NCBI GenBank assembly: GCA_013336035.1
Contig: JAAXUL010000469.1
Location: 1-6,473 of the forward strand
DNA from: Chloroflexales bacterium
GTDB taxonomy: Bacteria; Chloroflexota; Chloroflexia; Chloroflexales; Chloroflexaceae
Length of the DNA stretch: 6,473 nt
Direction: 5' to 3'
Every line of letters starts with the position of its first letter. Positions within the stretch are counted from its first letter, which is position 1. Below the pieces are notes generated by a model. The model had not been told where the DNA came from, searched no databases, and saw only the letters and a list, made by a program, of their open reading frames with translations. A program made the translations under genes and the position numbers. Of the stretch, positions 4,923-6,473 are shown one piece after another.

Positions 4923-6464
4923 ATGGCTGATCTGCAGCTGGGGACGGCCACACCCGCCGCGCGCGCGCGGCTGCTGGTCGTTGAGGATGATGCGAATATC
5001 AGGACGTTCTGCCAGCGGCTGTTGCGGATGAGCTATGATGTAGAGGCCGCTGAGCACGGGGCAGCAGCCCTCGTCCTGCTGCGCGAGCGGCCCTTCGATC
5101 TTGTGATCACAGACCTGCAGATGCCGGTGATGGGCGGGATGGAGCTGCTGGAGCAGCTGCGCCAGCACTACCCCGAGTGCGACGCCCTGGTGCTGACCGC
5201 CCACGCGACGGTGGACACCGCCCGCGAGGCGATGAAGCTGGGCGCCCTCGACTACCTCGATAAGCCGGTCGAGTCCGAGAGCCTACTGCGCACGGTGCGC
5301 TCGTGCCTCGAGCTGCGCCGCATGCGCCAGGAGAAGGAGCGCCTGTCGGACCTGGTCTTTATGTACCAGTTCAGCCAGGCCATCGCCTCGAGCCTTGCGG
5401 TCGAGACCCAGGTCGGGCAGATTGTCGAGTTCCTGTGGCAGCGCTACGCGCCCGAGTCACTGGCCCTCTCGATGCTGCTGCCCGACGACGATGAGCTGAT
5501 GCTGCTGGCCTCGCGCACCCAGGCGGGCCGGGCCGAGGAGGGCCGGGCGACGCCCCTGCGGCCCGAGTGCGGCCCCGAGGATCTGCTCCAGGCCCACCTG
5601 GTGGTGGCGGGCGGCCCCGGCGCCGACGATGAGACGCGCTTCGTGGGGGTGGTGCTGCGCAGCCACGATACGCCCGTGGGCTACCTGCACCTGGTGCGCC
5701 GGCCCGAGCAGCCGCCCTTCGACGCGGGCGAGCGTCGCCTGCTGGGCATCTTCGCCGGCCAGGTGGCCGCATCGCTCGAGAACGCGCGCCTGCACCAGGC
5801 CCTGAAGGACCAGAACCGGCAGACGATCGAGGCCCTGGCCGAGGCGATCGATGCCCGCGACGCCCACACCTATGGCCACTCGCGTCAGGTGACGCGCTAC
5901 GCCGTGCGCCTGGCCCAGGTCGTAGGCCTGCCGCCCGAGCGCGTCGAGCTGATCGACTACGCGGGCCTGCTGCATGATGTGGGCAAGATCGGCATCCGCG
6001 ACTATATCCTGCTGAAGCCCGGCGCCCTCGACGACGAGGAGTTCACGATCATGAAGCGCCACCCGCAGATCGGCGTGAAGATCATCGAGCGGGTGCGCGG
6101 GCTGCGGCGGACCCTGGCGATCATTGAGGGCCACCACGAGCGTTGGGATGGCAGGGGCTACCCCAACGGCCTGGCGGGCGAGCAGATCCCGCTCGAGGCC
6201 CGCATCCTGGCGATCGCCGACGCATTCGAGGCGATGACCGCCGACCGCGCGTATCGCCCCGCGATGAAGCTTGAGGAGGCTCTGGGTATTCTGATGCGTG
6301 GGAGCGGCTCGTCGTGGGACCCCGGGCTGGTCGAGATCTTTGTCGAGCTGATCCGTCGCGAGGGCGGGGCGCTGCAGATCCGTGGGCTCAAGCCTCAGCT
6401 GACGGTGCCGCTGATCCGGCCGCGCGAGCCGCTGGCGATACAGGTAGGGGACGGGCGGGATTAG
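4923..6464 (+). CDS. Receiver-GAF-HD-GYP protein, predicted cyclic-di-GMP phosphodiesterase
   Basis: This 513-residue cytoplasmic protein is a response regulator with a phosphodiesterase output, expected to hydrolyse cyclic di-GMP. Receiver domain: about 16-130, with E21, D22, D23, acceptor D64 (ITDLQMP), T92 and K114. A charged helix (about 128-148) leads to a divergent GAF-like domain (about 149-290, ending GIFAGQVAASLENARLHQAL). The HD-GYP domain (about 300-480) has GH319, HDVGKIGI (351-358), MKRHP (377-381), HHERWDGRGYPNGL (404-417) and IADAFEAMTADRAYRP (431-446). All metal-binding and GYP motifs are present; the usual FDAMT reads FEAMT. A short tail (about 481-513) has no known domain. 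ATG 4923 is chosen because GAGGAGAG (4911-4918) sits 4 bases upstream; an in-frame GTG at 4905 precedes that site. The kinase feeding D64 is not in the window. Its own promoter with an overlapping dyad suggests separate control. Confidence 0.95.
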   Translation: MADLQLGTATPAARARLLVVEDDANIRTFCQRLLRMSYDVEAAEHGAAALVLLRERPFDLVITDLQMPVMGGMELLEQLRQHYPECDALVLTAHATVDTAREAMKLGALDYLDKPVESESLLRTVRSCLELRRMRQEKERLSDLVFMYQFSQAIASSLAVETQVGQIVEFLWQRYAPESLALSMLLPDDDELMLLASRTQAGRAEEGRATPLRPECGPEDLLQAHLVVAGGPGADDETRFVGVVLRSHDTPVGYLHLVRRPEQPPFDAGERRLLGIFAGQVAASLENARLHQALKDQNRQTIEALAEAIDARDAHTYGHSRQVTRYAVRLAQVVGLPPERVELIDYAGLLHDVGKIGIRDYILLKPGALDDEEFTIMKRHPQIGVKIIERVRGLRRTLAIIEGHHERWDGRGYPNGLAGEQIPLEARILAIADAFEAMTADRAYRPAMKLEEALGILMRGSGSSWDPGLVEIFVELIRREGGALQIRGLKPQLTVPLIRPREPLAIQVGDGRD

Positions 6465-6473
6465 CGCGAGGGC

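Noticed and set aside
4584..5204. 206-residue - strand frame spanning the gap before the HD-GYP gene
   Set aside because: Half of it is antisense to the receiver domain, and the part in the gap is Arg/Ala-rich low complexity crossing a promoter, dyad and leader.
5457..6137. 226-residue open frame on the - strand opposite the HD-GYP gene
   Set aside because: The + strand frame encodes the conserved HD-GYP motifs here; the antisense product has no recognisable domain and no ribosome binding site was found.
1..6473. tRNA or rRNA genes, CRISPR array, insertion sequence or phage attachment site
   Set aside because: No direct repeat array, transposase frame, terminal inverted repeat or RNA gene signature was found; intergenic gaps are too short and coding density is ordinary.

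Overview
The window reads as an ordinary chromosomal stretch of a high-GC bacterium. It carries seven genes, all on the + strand, separated by short gaps. The gene families are an RsbU-type phosphatase, an RsbW-type kinase, a STAS antagonist, TPR proteins, a single-domain response regulator and an HD-GYP protein. With heavy GCC/GAG/CTG codon use and promoters of the form TATAGT, they suggest a Chloroflexota member (Chloroflexales-like). That assignment is an inference from style, because no taxonomic marker gene is present. No mobile element, CRISPR array, tRNA or rRNA was found.

Layout. Positions 1-483 are the 3' part of a TPR protein that resembles the C-terminal TPR tail of CheR-TPR methyltransferases, followed by a clean intrinsic terminator (490-509). 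Positions 525-1625 encode an RsbU/SpoIIE PP2C phosphatase with an unexplained helical C-terminal tail. Positions 1732-3303 encode a 523-residue protein made almost wholly of TPRs. Positions 3387-3812 and 3809-4141 are translationally overlapping genes for an RsbW-like kinase and a STAS anti-anti-sigma-type protein. Positions 4283-4654 encode a stand-alone receiver domain. After a C-rich, hairpin-containing gap, 4923-6464 encode a receiver-GAF-HD-GYP protein, a predicted cyclic-di-GMP phosphodiesterase with all main catalytic motifs.

Promoters. Four intergenic regions carry a similar -10 hexamer (GGTATAGT three times, GGTGTAGT once), upstream of the TPR gene, the kinase-STAS pair, the receiver gene and the HD-GYP gene. 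These sites also settle three start codons, because longer upstream extensions of those frames would overlap the promoter or precede a much better ribosome binding site.

How the genes may work together. The phosphatase, kinase and STAS protein are the three parts of a partner switch: the kinase phosphorylates the STAS protein, the phosphatase reverses this, and free kinase is released or captured. No sigma factor lies in the window, so the output is unknown. Neighbouring TPR scaffolds and two response regulators without a visible histidine kinase suggest a local signalling hub joining protein phosphorylation to cyclic-di-GMP turnover. That link is inferred from adjacency only.
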